Positions 1-6,782 are shown, counted from the stretch's first letter. The stretch is DNA of 18,055 nt from Bacillota bacterium (GCA_023391635.1 JAEWAQ010000019.1:1-18055), one strand, 5' to 3'. The notes: a model not told the origin generated them from the sequence alone. Numbers and translations are program-made.

Positions 1-1
1 C

Positions 2-37
2 GGCTTCTTCGACCGGCTGAAGGCGGGACAGCCTTAG
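2..37 (+). CDS. C-terminal end of an unidentified upstream gene (partial)
   Basis: An open frame enters from the left edge, reads GFFDRLKAGQP and stops at TAG (35-37). Only eleven residues are visible, so no family can be named. It is offered because the 50-bp repeat array starts shortly afterwards, which fits an intergenic position just downstream of a gene. It could also be a chance open frame. Confidence 0.35.
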   Translation, partial: GFFDRLKAGQP

Positions 38-60
38 GGGAAAATTGGGAGACATCAATG

Positions 61-225
61 TTGCTGTCCGCACCATATGTGAGCATTCCCCAGCCATCTC
101 GACGCGTTTGTTGCTGTACGCACCATATGTGCGCATTCCCCAGCCAACTCGCCGCACTTGTTGCTGTACGCACCGTATGTGAGCATTCCCCAGCCAACTC
201 GACGCGTTTGTTGCTGTACGCACCT
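61..225. repeat. 50-bp tandem repeat, about 3.3 copies
   Basis: The segment starting TTGCTGTACGCACCATATGT recurs with an exact 50-bp period at 61, 111 and 161, with a partial copy from 211 that loses similarity after about 15 bases. The three full copies differ at only a few positions each. In copy 2 the bases GCGCAC/CATAT/GTGCGC-like core can form a short stem around CATAT, and TTGCTG near the unit start can pair with CAGC(C)AA further on. The period is not a multiple of three and no convincing gene covers it, so it is read as an intergenic repeat. Confidence 0.9.
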
Positions 226-324
226 ACCTGCCACGGTACCGATGCCCGCCATGGATCTGTCAACTTCATTAGTGTCTGCTTGCCGCCAGTACCGGTAGCG
301 TTGCACAAGCTTCGAACATGATTT

Positions 325-501
325 TGTACGAATATTCACACAAGATGTTTATGCAGTAAGCACCCAGAGAGAAATTTATACGGAAAATCGTACAAAACGG
401 CTTCGTTCAGAGGACTGGAATAGGATTTTATATGAAAAATCGCACAAAGTGTCTCAACAACCTCACGAAGCGGCGATAGTTGTATGAAAAGTCACACAAA
501 A
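325..501. repeat. Four degenerate 21-nt motifs at exact 52-bp spacing
   Basis: Related 20-21-nt motifs start at 325, 377, 429 and 481, so the step is 52 bp each time. The consensus is roughly TATAYGAAAAATCRCACAAA. The roughly 31 bases between them are much less alike, although the stretches before copies 3 and 4 share some bases. No gene overlaps. The block lies just downstream of mutY, which is transcribed towards it. It may be a decayed tandem repeat or a set of phased binding sites. See the findings. Confidence 0.7.
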
Positions 502-517
502 TCTAAAATTTCCCATA

Positions 518-1783
518 TTACCCATTAACCGCATCGCGATCGCGGTTATCCAGTTCGCCGAAATAAGCCCCCAATAGCTTCCGGAACACATTAGGCCAAG
601 CCAGTTGTTCGAATTCCTGCCGATCAATCCAGCGATAAGTTCCGGCAAGCACTGGGGCCGAAGCCGGACCCGTCCCGGCGGGACCGGCGGGCAGCGAATC
701 CGAGCCCGCCTGAAGATAGGGGGCGGCTGCTTCCCTTATTCCATGAACAGTCTCGTCGATGTCCGCCGACCACACCTTCACATACCAATGCAGATGCGTG
801 AATACATGCTCGGCCTCCGCCACAGGACGGATCGGCCGCACCGGCAATCCTTCCGCCGCCAACGCGCCCGTCAACCAATCGGAAGCCGCCTTGCGGTCTG
901 CCCACACCGAAGCGTTCGGCGCCTCCACGTGCGGCAGCTCCCACATGCGGGCAAGCAGTCCTTCTTCCGGACGCTGGCGCACGAGCACACGACGGTCCGC
1001 GCCGGCGCCGCCGTAACATGCCGTGTTCTCGATCAGCGCCGCCAGCCGATGCACCGGCTTCGGCGGCTTCGCCTTCGACTTGACTGGCAATTCCTGCTCG
1101 CGACCCGCCAATCTGCCTGCACAACGTTCGGCCACCGGGCACCCGAGGCACCCCGGCGACCGCGGTGTACAGACGAGCGCGCCCAGTTCCATCAGCGCTT
1201 GATTGAAGCTCGCCGCCTGCCCTTCCGGTATGAGCGATGCGGCCAACCGTTCCATGCCTACCCGCGTGGAAGGCTTCGCGATATCATCATCCAAGTTATA
1301 AAAACGCGACAAGACGCGCATCACGTTGCCGTCGACCGCCGGTTCCGGCTGATCGAACGCGATGCTGAGGATGGCGCCTGCCGTATATGGCCCAACTCCC
1401 CGCAGCGCCGCCACCGCCTCTTTCTCCCGCGGCACTTCGCCGCCATGCTGCTCCACGACTTGCCGGGCCGCCGCCTGCAAATTGCGGGCGCGCGAATAGT
1501 AGCCGAGCCCTTCCCAAGCCTTGAGCACATCGGCTTCGGGCGCCTCCGCCAGATCGCTTACCTTCGGAAACAACGCCATGAACCGTTCGAAATACGGGAT
1601 TACGGTATCGACGCGCGTCTGCTGCAGCATAATTTCGGATACCCAGATATGATAAGGGTTCCGGCTCCTCCGCCACGGCAGGTCCCTCTTCTCCCGCTCG
1701 TACCACCGCAGCAATTCCGTACCGAAGTACCGCCCCGTCGAAGCCGCATCCTTATCCTCTACATTCATTGCCGAAATCGTCAT
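518..1783 (-). CDS. mutY: A/G-specific adenine DNA glycosylase MutY
   Basis: MutY removes adenine mispaired with 8-oxoguanine in base-excision repair. All expected parts are visible in the 421-aa product. There is a LPWR..NPYHIWVSEIMLQQT block near residues 34-56 with the catalytic Glu at about 50, a helix-hairpin-helix GVGPYTAGAI near 129-138, and VDGNV with the catalytic Asp at about 151. The 4Fe-4S ligands are spaced C-x6-C-x2-C-x5-C at about 205-221. The C-terminal half is a NUDIX-like 8-oxoG recognition domain with an FTHLHW motif. The ATG at 1783-1781 was chosen because it overlaps the stop of the AraC gene as ATGA, which suggests translational coupling. The open frame extends upstream but only as a shadow of the AraC gene. 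ATG at 1798 or 1768 are alternatives. Confidence 0.97.
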   Translation of the reverse strand: MTISAMNVEDKDAASTGRYFGTELLRWYEREKRDLPWRRSRNPYHIWVSEIMLQQTRVDTVIPYFERFMALFPKVSDLAEAPEADVLKAWEGLGYYSRARNLQAAARQVVEQHGGEVPREKEAVAALRGVGPYTAGAILSIAFDQPEPAVDGNVMRVLSRFYNLDDDIAKPSTRVGMERLAASLIPEGQAASFNQALMELGALVCTPRSPGCLGCPVAERCAGRLAGREQELPVKSKAKPPKPVHRLAALIENTACYGGAGADRRVLVRQRPEEGLLARMWELPHVEAPNASVWADRKAASDWLTGALAAEGLPVRPIRPVAEAEHVFTHLHWYVKVWSADIDETVHGIREAAAPYLQAGSDSLPAGPAGTGPASAPVLAGTYRWIDRQEFEQLAWPNVFRKLLGAYFGELDNRDRDAVNG

Positions 1784-2661
1784 GCATCCGTGCCCCATTC
1801 CTCGTCCAGATCTGCGGTTGTCTGCGCGCCGATGCCCGCTGCCTGCTTGCGATAGCGGCTGGGGGCCAGTCCCGTGTGTGCCTTGAACATCCGGGAGAAG
1901 TAATAAATCTGCATGCCGACGCGGGCGGCGACGTCGGATACGTTGCAATTCGGCTGCAAGAGCAGCGACTTGGCTGTCTCCATCCGCCGAATATTCACGT
2001 ATTGAATAGGCGAATGGCCCATCATCGACTTGAAGAACACGATAAAATAGTTCGGGTGCAGGAACACCTGGCGCGCCAGTTCCTCCACCGTAATGTTCTC
2101 TGCCAAATGATCGTCTATATAAGTAAGCACCGTATCGATCTTCTGCAGCTCCTGCGACGGATAGGCTTTGCCGATGATCGGCGGAATCGCATCCAGGTAG
2201 CAGCAGATCAACTCCAGCACGGCCGCCTTGACGCGCAGACGCGAAGTCAACCCTCCCCGCTGGAGAGCGGTGATCAGCTTGTCGAATAAGGCGCCGATCG
2301 ACTCCGTATCGTCGGACCTCACGGACATTGGCAGTCCCAATGTCCGGTAGATGTCACGGTCGTCGAAGCTTGCGCGAAAATGGCACCAGGCTACGTTCAG
2401 CGTCGCCTCCGGATCGGCTTCGATCAGGTGGGCAATGCCGGGTGGCAGAATGCAGATCACGCCCGGCCCCAACTTCCGCTCTTCGCCGGAAGCGGACAGC
2501 GTTCCCGTTCCCGAACGGATATAGAGCAGCCGGCTGCAATCGTACACCGCTTCGCGAGGTCGTATCGGGCGCGGTGCGAGCTCCGTTGCGGAAGCAGAGG
2601 CAATTTCGATATGCATTTTTTCCAATCGATTCATCATGATGGTTAAATAGGTCGTTGTCAT
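1780..2661 (-). CDS. AraC/XylS-family transcriptional regulator
   Basis: This is a 293-aa two-domain DNA-binding regulator. Residues about 15-100 look like a cupin-type AraC ligand-binding domain (RSGTGTLSASGEERKLGPGVICILPPGIAHLIE is split here as a beta-rich run ending in the typical LPPGIAH). Residues about 175-275 are the double helix-turn-helix. ENITVEELARQVFLHPNYF forms the first HTH and NVSDVAARVGMQIYYFSRMFK the second, ending in the usual G.APSRYR. The start at 2661 is supported by AGGGAG 6 nt upstream. It lies 40 bp after acpS and overlaps mutY by 4 bp. Its effector and targets cannot be read from the sequence. A sugar or cell-envelope signal would be usual for the family, but the neighbours do not point to one. 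Confidence 0.93.
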   Translation of the reverse strand: MTTTYLTIMMNRLEKMHIEIASASATELAPRPIRPREAVYDCSRLLYIRSGTGTLSASGEERKLGPGVICILPPGIAHLIEADPEATLNVAWCHFRASFDDRDIYRTLGLPMSVRSDDTESIGALFDKLITALQRGGLTSRLRVKAAVLELICCYLDAIPPIIGKAYPSQELQKIDTVLTYIDDHLAENITVEELARQVFLHPNYFIVFFKSMMGHSPIQYVNIRRMETAKSLLLQPNCNVSDVAARVGMQIYYFSRMFKAHTGLAPSRYRKQAAGIGAQTTADLDEEWGTDA

Positions 2662-2701
2662 GTTGGCTCCCTGTCGGCTCGTGCGCTTATCCTACCGTCC
2701 A

Positions 2702-3109
2702 TCATGGCGATGGATGCTGCAATTGTTCGACGATCGCGCTCGCGGCGGCCAGCTTGCGTTCGTGGGTAATGGCCACGTGAAGGCGATGCAAGTCGCCTTG
2801 CATCCCCAGCCGTCGCCAGCCGGATTGAGACAGCCGGCATTCCGGCTTGCCGTCTCCGTTCGCGACGATCTCGATGTCCAGGAAACCGACGGCGGCGCCA
2901 ATGCCGCATCCCAGCGCTTTCACGACGGCTTCCTTGGCTGCGAAGCGTCCGGCGACATATTCCAATCTGCGGCGCTCGGGCAATTCCGCCCACTTCGCCT
3001 GCTCCCGATCCGTCAGCACACGCCGTACGAATCGCAACCCATGCGACTGGTTCAGAATCCGCTCCATGCGCTCCAATTCCACGACGTCCAATCCGACCCC
3101 GAAGATCAT
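2702..3109 (-). CDS. acpS: Holo-[acyl-carrier-protein] synthase AcpS
   Basis: AcpS transfers 4'-phosphopantetheine from CoA to the serine of apo-ACP, activating fatty-acid synthesis. The 135-aa product starts MIFGVGLDVVELERM, with the metal-binding Asp at residue 8. The second signature, RFAAKEAVVKALGCGIG, has the catalytic/metal Glu near residue 60. A THERKLAAASAIVE segment near the end corresponds to the family's SHE..A.A.V motif. The ATG at 3109 gives the canonical N-terminus. A TTG at 3127-3125 overlapping the nadE stop (TTGA) is an alternative that would add six residues. It lies directly after nadE, so the two are probably co-transcribed. Confidence 0.96.
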   Translation of the reverse strand: MIFGVGLDVVELERMERILNQSHGLRFVRRVLTDREQAKWAELPERRRLEYVAGRFAAKEAVVKALGCGIGAAVGFLDIEIVANGDGKPECRLSQSGWRRLGMQGDLHRLHVAITHERKLAAASAIVEQLQHPSP

Positions 3110-3123
3110 CCCGCCGCTTCCGG

Positions 3124-3936
3124 TCAAATGCCCGGAATGGGCTGCCGCTTGTGGGCGGTCCGGCGATAATGGTTTTCCAGCTTCTCTCGCGCTTCAGGAG
3201 CGATCTCCTTGCCTTCGAGGTAATCGCTGTTCTCGTCGTACGAGACGCCAAGCTCGGCTTCATCCGTCTGGCCGTCCCACAAGCCGGCCGTCGGCGCCTT
3301 GTTGATTACGGAATCCGGCACGCCAAGCTTGGCTGCCAGCAGTCGGATTTGCCGCTTGTTCAAGCTGCTGAGCGGGGTGATGTCGACCGCGCCGTCGCCC
3401 CACTTCGTATAGAAGCCCGTCAACGCCTCGGAAGCGTGATCGGTACCGACGACAAGCAGGTTCAGATCGAACGCGATCGCATACTGCACGACCATGCGCG
3501 TGCGGGCCTTGACGTTGCCCTTGCCGCCGCGGCTTATATGCCGGGACATGCCGAGCTTCTTGAATGCGTATTCGGTCTCCAGCACGATCTCGTCCACGGC
3601 CTCTTGAATGTTGGTCTCCGCAAGCTGGGTGAGTCCGAACGCTTCCGCAACCGCATAGCTATGGTCAATATCCTCCTGATCGCCATAAGGCTGGAAGACG
3701 CCAAGGGTCATATACGGCTTGCCCGTCTCCTGCGACAGCTCGTCCGTTGCCCGCTTGCATAATCCTGCCGCCACCGCGCTGTCGATGCCGCCGCTGATGG
3801 CGATGAGCAAGCCGGTGACGCGCGCTTGCACCATGTAATCCTTCAGAAACCTGACCCTTCTGGCAATTTCCTCGTCCAGGTCGATCTCGGGCTTTACCTT
3901 GAGTTCTGCAATGATCTGCTGCTGCAAGCTCATCAT
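3124..3936 (-). CDS. nadE: Ammonia-dependent NAD(+) synthetase NadE
   Basis: NadE catalyses ATP-dependent amidation of nicotinic acid adenine dinucleotide to NAD, the last step of NAD synthesis. The 270-aa product has the PP-loop SGGIDS at about residues 48-53, KGNVKARTRM, LVVGTDHASEALTGFYTKWGDG, and an HKRQPIP end. All are typical of the short, glutaminase-free Bacillus type. AGGAGGTG precedes two adjacent ATGs. The first (3936) has 6 nt after AGGAGG and the second (3933) has 9, so either could be used. The open frame extends upstream only through a palindromic leader and that extension is not credible. It heads the nadE-acpS-araC-mutY run. Confidence 0.97.
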   Translation of the reverse strand: MMSLQQQIIAELKVKPEIDLDEEIARRVRFLKDYMVQARVTGLLIAISGGIDSAVAAGLCKRATDELSQETGKPYMTLGVFQPYGDQEDIDHSYAVAEAFGLTQLAETNIQEAVDEIVLETEYAFKKLGMSRHISRGGKGNVKARTRMVVQYAIAFDLNLLVVGTDHASEALTGFYTKWGDGAVDITPLSSLNKRQIRLLAAKLGVPDSVINKAPTAGLWDGQTDEAELGVSYDENSDYLEGKEIAPEAREKLENHYRRTAHKRQPIPGI

Positions 3937-3948
3937 GCAACACCTCCT
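3937..3948 (-). promoter_or_regulatory. Ribosome binding site of nadE
   Basis: AGGAGGTG on the minus strand (3948-3941) is a near-perfect Shine-Dalgarno sequence. It fixes the nadE start at the 3936/3933 ATG pair and rules out the longer open frame. Confidence 0.85.
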
Positions 3949-3974
3949 CGTCGGACTCATGATATTCGCGACAA

Positions 3975-4015
3975 GAAAAACGGCTTTGCCGTCCTTTAGG
4001 ACGGTTCCGTTTTTC
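3975..4015 (-). terminator. Nested palindrome in the nadE leader, terminator or attenuator
   Basis: An outer pair GAAAAACGG (3975-3983) / CCGTTTTTC (4007-4015) encloses an inner pair CCGTCC (3989-3994) / GGACGG (3999-4004) with a 4-nt loop. Read on the minus strand it ends in CCGTTTTTCTT, like a Rho-independent terminator. It lies 40-80 nt before the nadE start. The bacilliredoxin gene already has a terminator further upstream, so this one may be a backup or may attenuate nadE. The structure is symmetric and could also act on the plus strand, where no gene feeds into it. Confidence 0.6.
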
Positions 4016-4022
4016 GAGAAAT

Positions 4023-4052
4023 ATAAGCTTATCAATAACAGGTGAAGCTTAT
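4023..4052. promoter_or_regulatory. Paired ATAAGCTT dyads upstream of nadE
   Basis: ATAAGCTTAT (4023-4032) is a 10-bp palindrome. AAGCTTAT recurs at 4045-4052, so an 8-bp inverted pair (4023-4030 / 4045-4052) encloses 14 bases. The position just upstream of the nadE leader hairpin would fit an operator. No known regulator's site is recognised and no convincing -35/-10 pair was found here. Confidence 0.35.
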
Positions 4053-4062
4053 AGAGTCTTAT

Positions 4063-4104
4063 ATCTACAAATAACCCGGAGATTCGGCTTTACGAATCCC
4101 CGGG
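4063..4104 (-). terminator. Rho-independent terminator of the bacilliredoxin gene
   Basis: On the minus strand CCCGGGGATTCG (4104-4093) pairs with CGAATCTCCGGG (4086-4075) across a 6-nt loop, with a single G-U pair in a 12-bp stem. TTATTTGT follows. It starts 12 bases after the stop of the gene. Confidence 0.88.
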
Positions 4105-4116
4105 CCTGGGCTCGCC

Positions 4117-4551
4117 TTACCGGCAGAATCGGTCAAATGCGGATGTCAGATCCCCGGCAATCTCTTCTGCGCTGCGATTTTCGATTTGGTGGCGTTCGAT
4201 GAAATGGACCAGTTCTCCGTCCTTCATGAGCGCGATAGAGGGCGAAGACGGCGGATACGGAGCAAAATACTCGCGCGCCTGCGCGGTAGCTTCCTTATCC
4301 TGTCCTGCGAACACCGTGTACAGATGATCCGGCGTTACATCATGCTGCAGCGCTCTGGCGACGCCTGGGCGCGCCTGGCCGGCGGCGCAGCCGCACACCG
4401 AGTTGACGACGACGAGCATCGTCCCTTTGGCGTCCGGAATGTGCTGCTCCACTTCCTCCGGCGTTCTCAATTCCTGAATGCCAAGACGCGTCAGCTCGTC
4501 GCGCATCGGCTGCACCATGTCCAGCATGTATCGTTCGAAAGACATTGACAT
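4117..4551 (-). CDS. Bacilliredoxin, BrxA/BrxB (YphP/YqiW) family
   Basis: Bacilliredoxins remove bacillithiol from S-bacillithiolated protein cysteines after oxidative stress, in the cytoplasm. The 144-aa product has the family's length and its hallmark VVVNSVCGCAAG, with the CGC active site at residues 53-55. FAGQDKEATAQAREYF and PPSSPSIALMKDGELVHFIERH follow. The ATG at 4551 follows GAGGG by 7 nt and gives the family N-terminus MSMSFERYM. An upstream in-frame ATG at 4590 has no such support. It has its own likely promoter and terminator, so it is probably a single-gene unit. Whether it is BrxA or BrxB cannot be decided here. Confidence 0.95.
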   Translation of the reverse strand: MSMSFERYMLDMVQPMRDELTRLGIQELRTPEEVEQHIPDAKGTMLVVVNSVCGCAAGQARPGVARALQHDVTPDHLYTVFAGQDKEATAQAREYFAPYPPSSPSIALMKDGELVHFIERHQIENRSAEEIAGDLTSAFDRFCR

Positions 4552-4605
4552 GTAAGACCCTCGCTTTCGGATAACCGTGATGATCGGCATAGCCGTATAT
4601 GGTTC

Positions 4606-4634
4606 ATTATAACGCGAGTCCAGTCAGAAAGAAA
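4606..4634 (-). promoter_or_regulatory. Likely promoter of the bacilliredoxin gene
   Basis: A perfect -10 TATAAT lies on the minus strand at 4611-4606, about 55 nt before the chosen start. The -35 about 17 nt upstream is poor (TTTCTT) and lies in the T-tract of the preceding terminator. The -10 is the main support. Confidence 0.4.
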
Positions 4635-4655
4635 ACCCCGACAGCCGTCAGGGTT
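4625..4655 (-). terminator. Terminator overlapping the stop codon of the DUF3905-like gene
   Basis: On the minus strand AACCCTGAC (4655-4647) pairs with GTCGGGGTT (4642-4634) over a 4-nt loop, with one U-G pair, and TTCTTT follows. The TGA stop at 4650-4648 lies inside the first arm. Confidence 0.88.
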
Positions 4656-5127
4656 CGTCGAGCACGTATTCTTCTTCCCCGTCCAGCCAGTCCGCAGAAC
4701 CGGACACATGCAGATCATGCAGTCCCTGCTCCGGCTGATCTGCCTTCCTCGCCTGTTCGGGCTCGTCCGCGGATGAGGTTTGATGTTCGGCATGCATGAA
4801 CAACCCGGCTTGCGGCCGGATGCCACGCTCGAACAGATCCCTGTTCTCCTTGCTGCGGAACCCGATGTCTTTGTACGGATGCACCCATTGTTCGCCGGCC
4901 ATGACAGCCGGGTCGGTATCCTCGCTCCATTGCTCCAGCGGAGAGTCCGCAGAAACATAATCATGATCGCCGATGACGACGCCGTGCTCGTTCACAAACG
5001 GCTCCTTCGGTCCTCTGCCCTTGCGGAATTCCGGCTTGAATTCGATTTCGAACGGATCCAGTTCGGAGTCGTCCCGCCCCGGCGCGGGATTTACTCCTTC
5101 GTAGGCGCGATGCGGTTGATCATTCAT
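4648..5127 (-). CDS. DUF3905-like hypothetical protein
   Basis: This is a 159-aa acidic, soluble-looking protein with no membrane segment. The central part, EHGVVIGDHDYVSADSPLEQW followed by DTDPAVMAGEQWVHPYKDIGF and KENRDLFE, resembles the DUF3905 proteins of spore-forming Bacillales as I recall them. No biochemical role is known for that family, and none is claimed. The C-terminal 40 residues are rich in Glu and Asp and look disordered. The ATG at 5127 has no clear Shine-Dalgarno sequence. The gene starts 24 bp after a small well-initiated gene, so it may be translated by read-on from it. Confidence 0.8.
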   Translation of the reverse strand: MNDQPHRAYEGVNPAPGRDDSELDPFEIEFKPEFRKGRGPKEPFVNEHGVVIGDHDYVSADSPLEQWSEDTDPAVMAGEQWVHPYKDIGFRSKENRDLFERGIRPQAGLFMHAEHQTSSADEPEQARKADQPEQGLHDLHVSGSADWLDGEEEYVLDEP

Positions 5128-5151
5128 AACGGCGCGGCTGCCGGGCCTCTG

Positions 5152-5280
5152 TCAGGTCGACGGCCTGTCGGGGCCGTCCAATTTCTTGTCGAATCCCGGG
5201 GACAAGGGCGAGCGGCCGCGATCCGCGTCGCGGGGCGCCTGGCGTTGATCGGATGAAGACCTGTGCGGCTTCTTGGCCAT
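5152..5280 (-). CDS. Small basic protein of 42 aa, unknown function
   Basis: The minus-strand frame from ATG 5280 reads MAKKPHRSSSDQRQAPRDAD onward and ends KKLDGPDRPST before TGA (5154-5152). AAGGAGG lies 8 nt upstream, one of the best ribosome sites in the window, which makes it a likely real gene. The protein is hydrophilic, Arg/Lys/Asp-rich and lacks a signal or membrane segment. It probably forms a two-gene unit with the DUF3905-like gene 24 bp downstream. I do not recognise its family. Confidence 0.7.
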   Translation of the reverse strand: MAKKPHRSSSDQRQAPRDADRGRSPLSPGFDKKLDGPDRPST

Positions 5281-5295
5281 GTGGGCATCCTCCTT
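5281..5295 (-). promoter_or_regulatory. Ribosome binding site of the 42-aa gene
   Basis: AAGGAGG (minus strand 5295-5289) lies 8 nt before the ATG at 5280. It decides between this small frame and a longer overlapping frame (5333-5124) that has no such site. Confidence 0.75.
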
Positions 5296-5378
5296 GCTAG
5301 GTGCTGTGCGGTTTCCTCTATATCATGTCCCAACGATCGGCGGTTATCCTTGCATTACGCAGTTCTATCGAAATCAGG

Positions 5379-5384
5379 TATAAT
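5379..5384 (+). promoter_or_regulatory. Likely -10 element of the flavoprotein gene
   Basis: TATAAT lies in the 130-bp gap between the divergent small gene and the flavoprotein gene. No good -35 is seen at 16-18 bp. Transcription would begin near 5391, a short distance before the flavoprotein gene. Confidence 0.45.
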
Positions 5385-5437
5385 AATACGGACGGATCTT
5401 ATTGTGAAAAATGAATCGGAAAGGCGCGGTTGCCGGG

Positions 5438-6709
5438 ATGTCGTGGAACGTTGTGGTTATCGGAGGCGGGCCGTCGGGGCTGATGGCGGCGATCGCGGCA
5501 GCCCGGGGAGGAGCTAGCACCCTCCTGCTGGACAAAGGTGACAAGCTCGGACGCAAGCTCGGCATCTCCGGCGGAGGCCGCTGCAATGTCACTAACAACA
5601 AGGAGCCGTCCGAGCTCATCCGGTTCATCCCCGGCAACGGGAGATTCCTGCATAGCGTGCTCAGCCGATTCGGCAGCCGCGAGATTGCGGAATTTTTCGA
5701 GGAGCTGGGCATCGGGCTGAAAGAAGAAGACCACGGCCGCATGTTTCCTTCTACCGATAAGGCAAAGACCGTTGTCGACGCGCTGCTGCGAGAGGTGCGA
5801 AGATGCGGAGTGGAAATCGGCGCAATGCGGAAAGTGGAGCGCGTGCTCTATGACGGCGAACGGGTGACGGGCGTGCTTCTGAGCGACGGGGATACCGTTA
5901 AAGCCGACTGCGTCATCCTGGCGACCGGAGGCAAATCCGTGCCGCACACCGGTTCGACCGGCGACGGCTACGCCTGGGCGGTCGAGGCGGGGCATACGAT
6001 CACCGATCTGTACCCGACGGAGGTGCCGATCACTTCGGATGCAGAGTGGATTCGCAACCGCGAGCTGCAAGGATTGTCGCTGCGCGATGTTGAACTGACG
6101 GTTATGGACGGGCGCGGCAAGGCGATCGTGAAGCACCGGGGAGATATGATTTTCACGCACTTCGGCCTGTCCGGACCGACAGCGCTGCGGTGCAGCGGAT
6201 TCGTCGTGCGGGCGCTGCGGGACGGCAAGGGACCGGTGTCGGTCGCGATCGACTGGTTCCCGGACACATCCGGCGAATCGCTCGCGGCCGGATGGATGAA
6301 GCAGGCGGCGGACGAGCCGCGCAAAGCGCTGAAGACGCTGCTCCGGCAGCTGCTGCCGGAGAGGGCCGTTCCGCTCATGCTGCGTTGGGCGGAGGCGTCT
6401 GGCGACACGGCTGCATCGAACGTGTCCAAGGCGGCATGGCAGCGCCTCGCGGCGCTGTGCAAGGCGCTGCCGGTGCCGGCTTCCGGCACGCTGTCCATCG
6501 AGGAAGCTTTCATAACCGGGGGCGGCGTTAGCGTGCGGGAAGTCGATCCGCGGACGATGGCATCCAAGCTTATGCGCGGGCTGTACTTCTGCGGCGAAGT
6601 GCTCGACATCCACGGCTATACCGGCGGCTATAACATTACGGCCGCTTTCGCCACCGGACATGCAGCGGGTACGGCTGCCGCGGAAGCGGCGACGGCCGAT
6701 TCCGAGTGA
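5438..6709 (+). CDS. NAD(P)/FAD-dependent oxidoreductase, YtfP/BaiN (HI0933) family
   Basis: This 423-aa flavoprotein is close to Bacillus YtfP-type proteins. A Rossmann FAD site, VVIGGGPSGLMAA, starts near residue 5. GDKLGRKLGISGGGRCNVTN follows near 30-55, then ATGGKSVPHTGSTGDGY, and near the C-terminus ITGGGVSVREVDP and GLYFCGEVLDIHGYTGGYN. These are family hallmarks. BaiN-type members have been linked to bile-acid reduction in gut clostridia, but the reaction of the Bacillales proteins is not established. ATG 5438 matches the usual family N-terminus, starting a few residues before the FAD loop. ATG 5411 would add nine residues, and neither has a clear ribosome site. Likely a single-gene unit. 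Confidence 0.93.
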   Translation: MSWNVVVIGGGPSGLMAAIAAARGGASTLLLDKGDKLGRKLGISGGGRCNVTNNKEPSELIRFIPGNGRFLHSVLSRFGSREIAEFFEELGIGLKEEDHGRMFPSTDKAKTVVDALLREVRRCGVEIGAMRKVERVLYDGERVTGVLLSDGDTVKADCVILATGGKSVPHTGSTGDGYAWAVEAGHTITDLYPTEVPITSDAEWIRNRELQGLSLRDVELTVMDGRGKAIVKHRGDMIFTHFGLSGPTALRCSGFVVRALRDGKGPVSVAIDWFPDTSGESLAAGWMKQAADEPRKALKTLLRQLLPERAVPLMLRWAEASGDTAASNVSKAAWQRLAALCKALPVPASGTLSIEEAFITGGGVSVREVDPRTMASKLMRGLYFCGEVLDIHGYTGGYNITAAFATGHAAGTAAAEAATADSE

Positions 6710-6721
6710 GTGTCAATTTGA

Positions 6722-6761
6722 TTATAGCAGGGGCCGCAGAGTTCTCTGCATTCGGCTATAA
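6722..6761. repeat. Nested inverted repeat between flavoprotein and pentapeptide genes
   Basis: TTATAGC (6722-6728) pairs with GCTATAA (6755-6761). Inside it GCAGAG (6736-6741) pairs with CTCTGC (6744-6749). There is no T-run after it on the plus strand. It lies 13-60 bp after the flavoprotein stop and just before the ribosome site of the next gene, so it may be an RNA processing or leader element rather than a simple terminator. Confidence 0.6.
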
Positions 6762-6782
6762 GCAATTCGGGAGAGGTAAAAT

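Noticed and set aside
58..321. Plus-strand open frame of 87 aa with GGGAG six bases upstream
   Set aside because: It runs straight through the 50-bp repeat. The repeat period is not a multiple of three and the product is an odd Cys-rich sequence without family features.
325..501. CRISPR array
   Set aside because: Motifs are too degenerate and too few, and no cas gene is in the window.
605..1855. Long plus-strand open frame opposite mutY (416 aa)
   Set aside because: It is antisense to a clear mutY and its translation is Arg/His-rich with no family motif, typical of a GC-rich shadow frame.
5399..6661. Minus-strand open frame of 420 aa opposite the flavoprotein
   Set aside because: The flavoprotein on the plus strand has clear FAD motifs. 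The antisense product has no recognisable domain.
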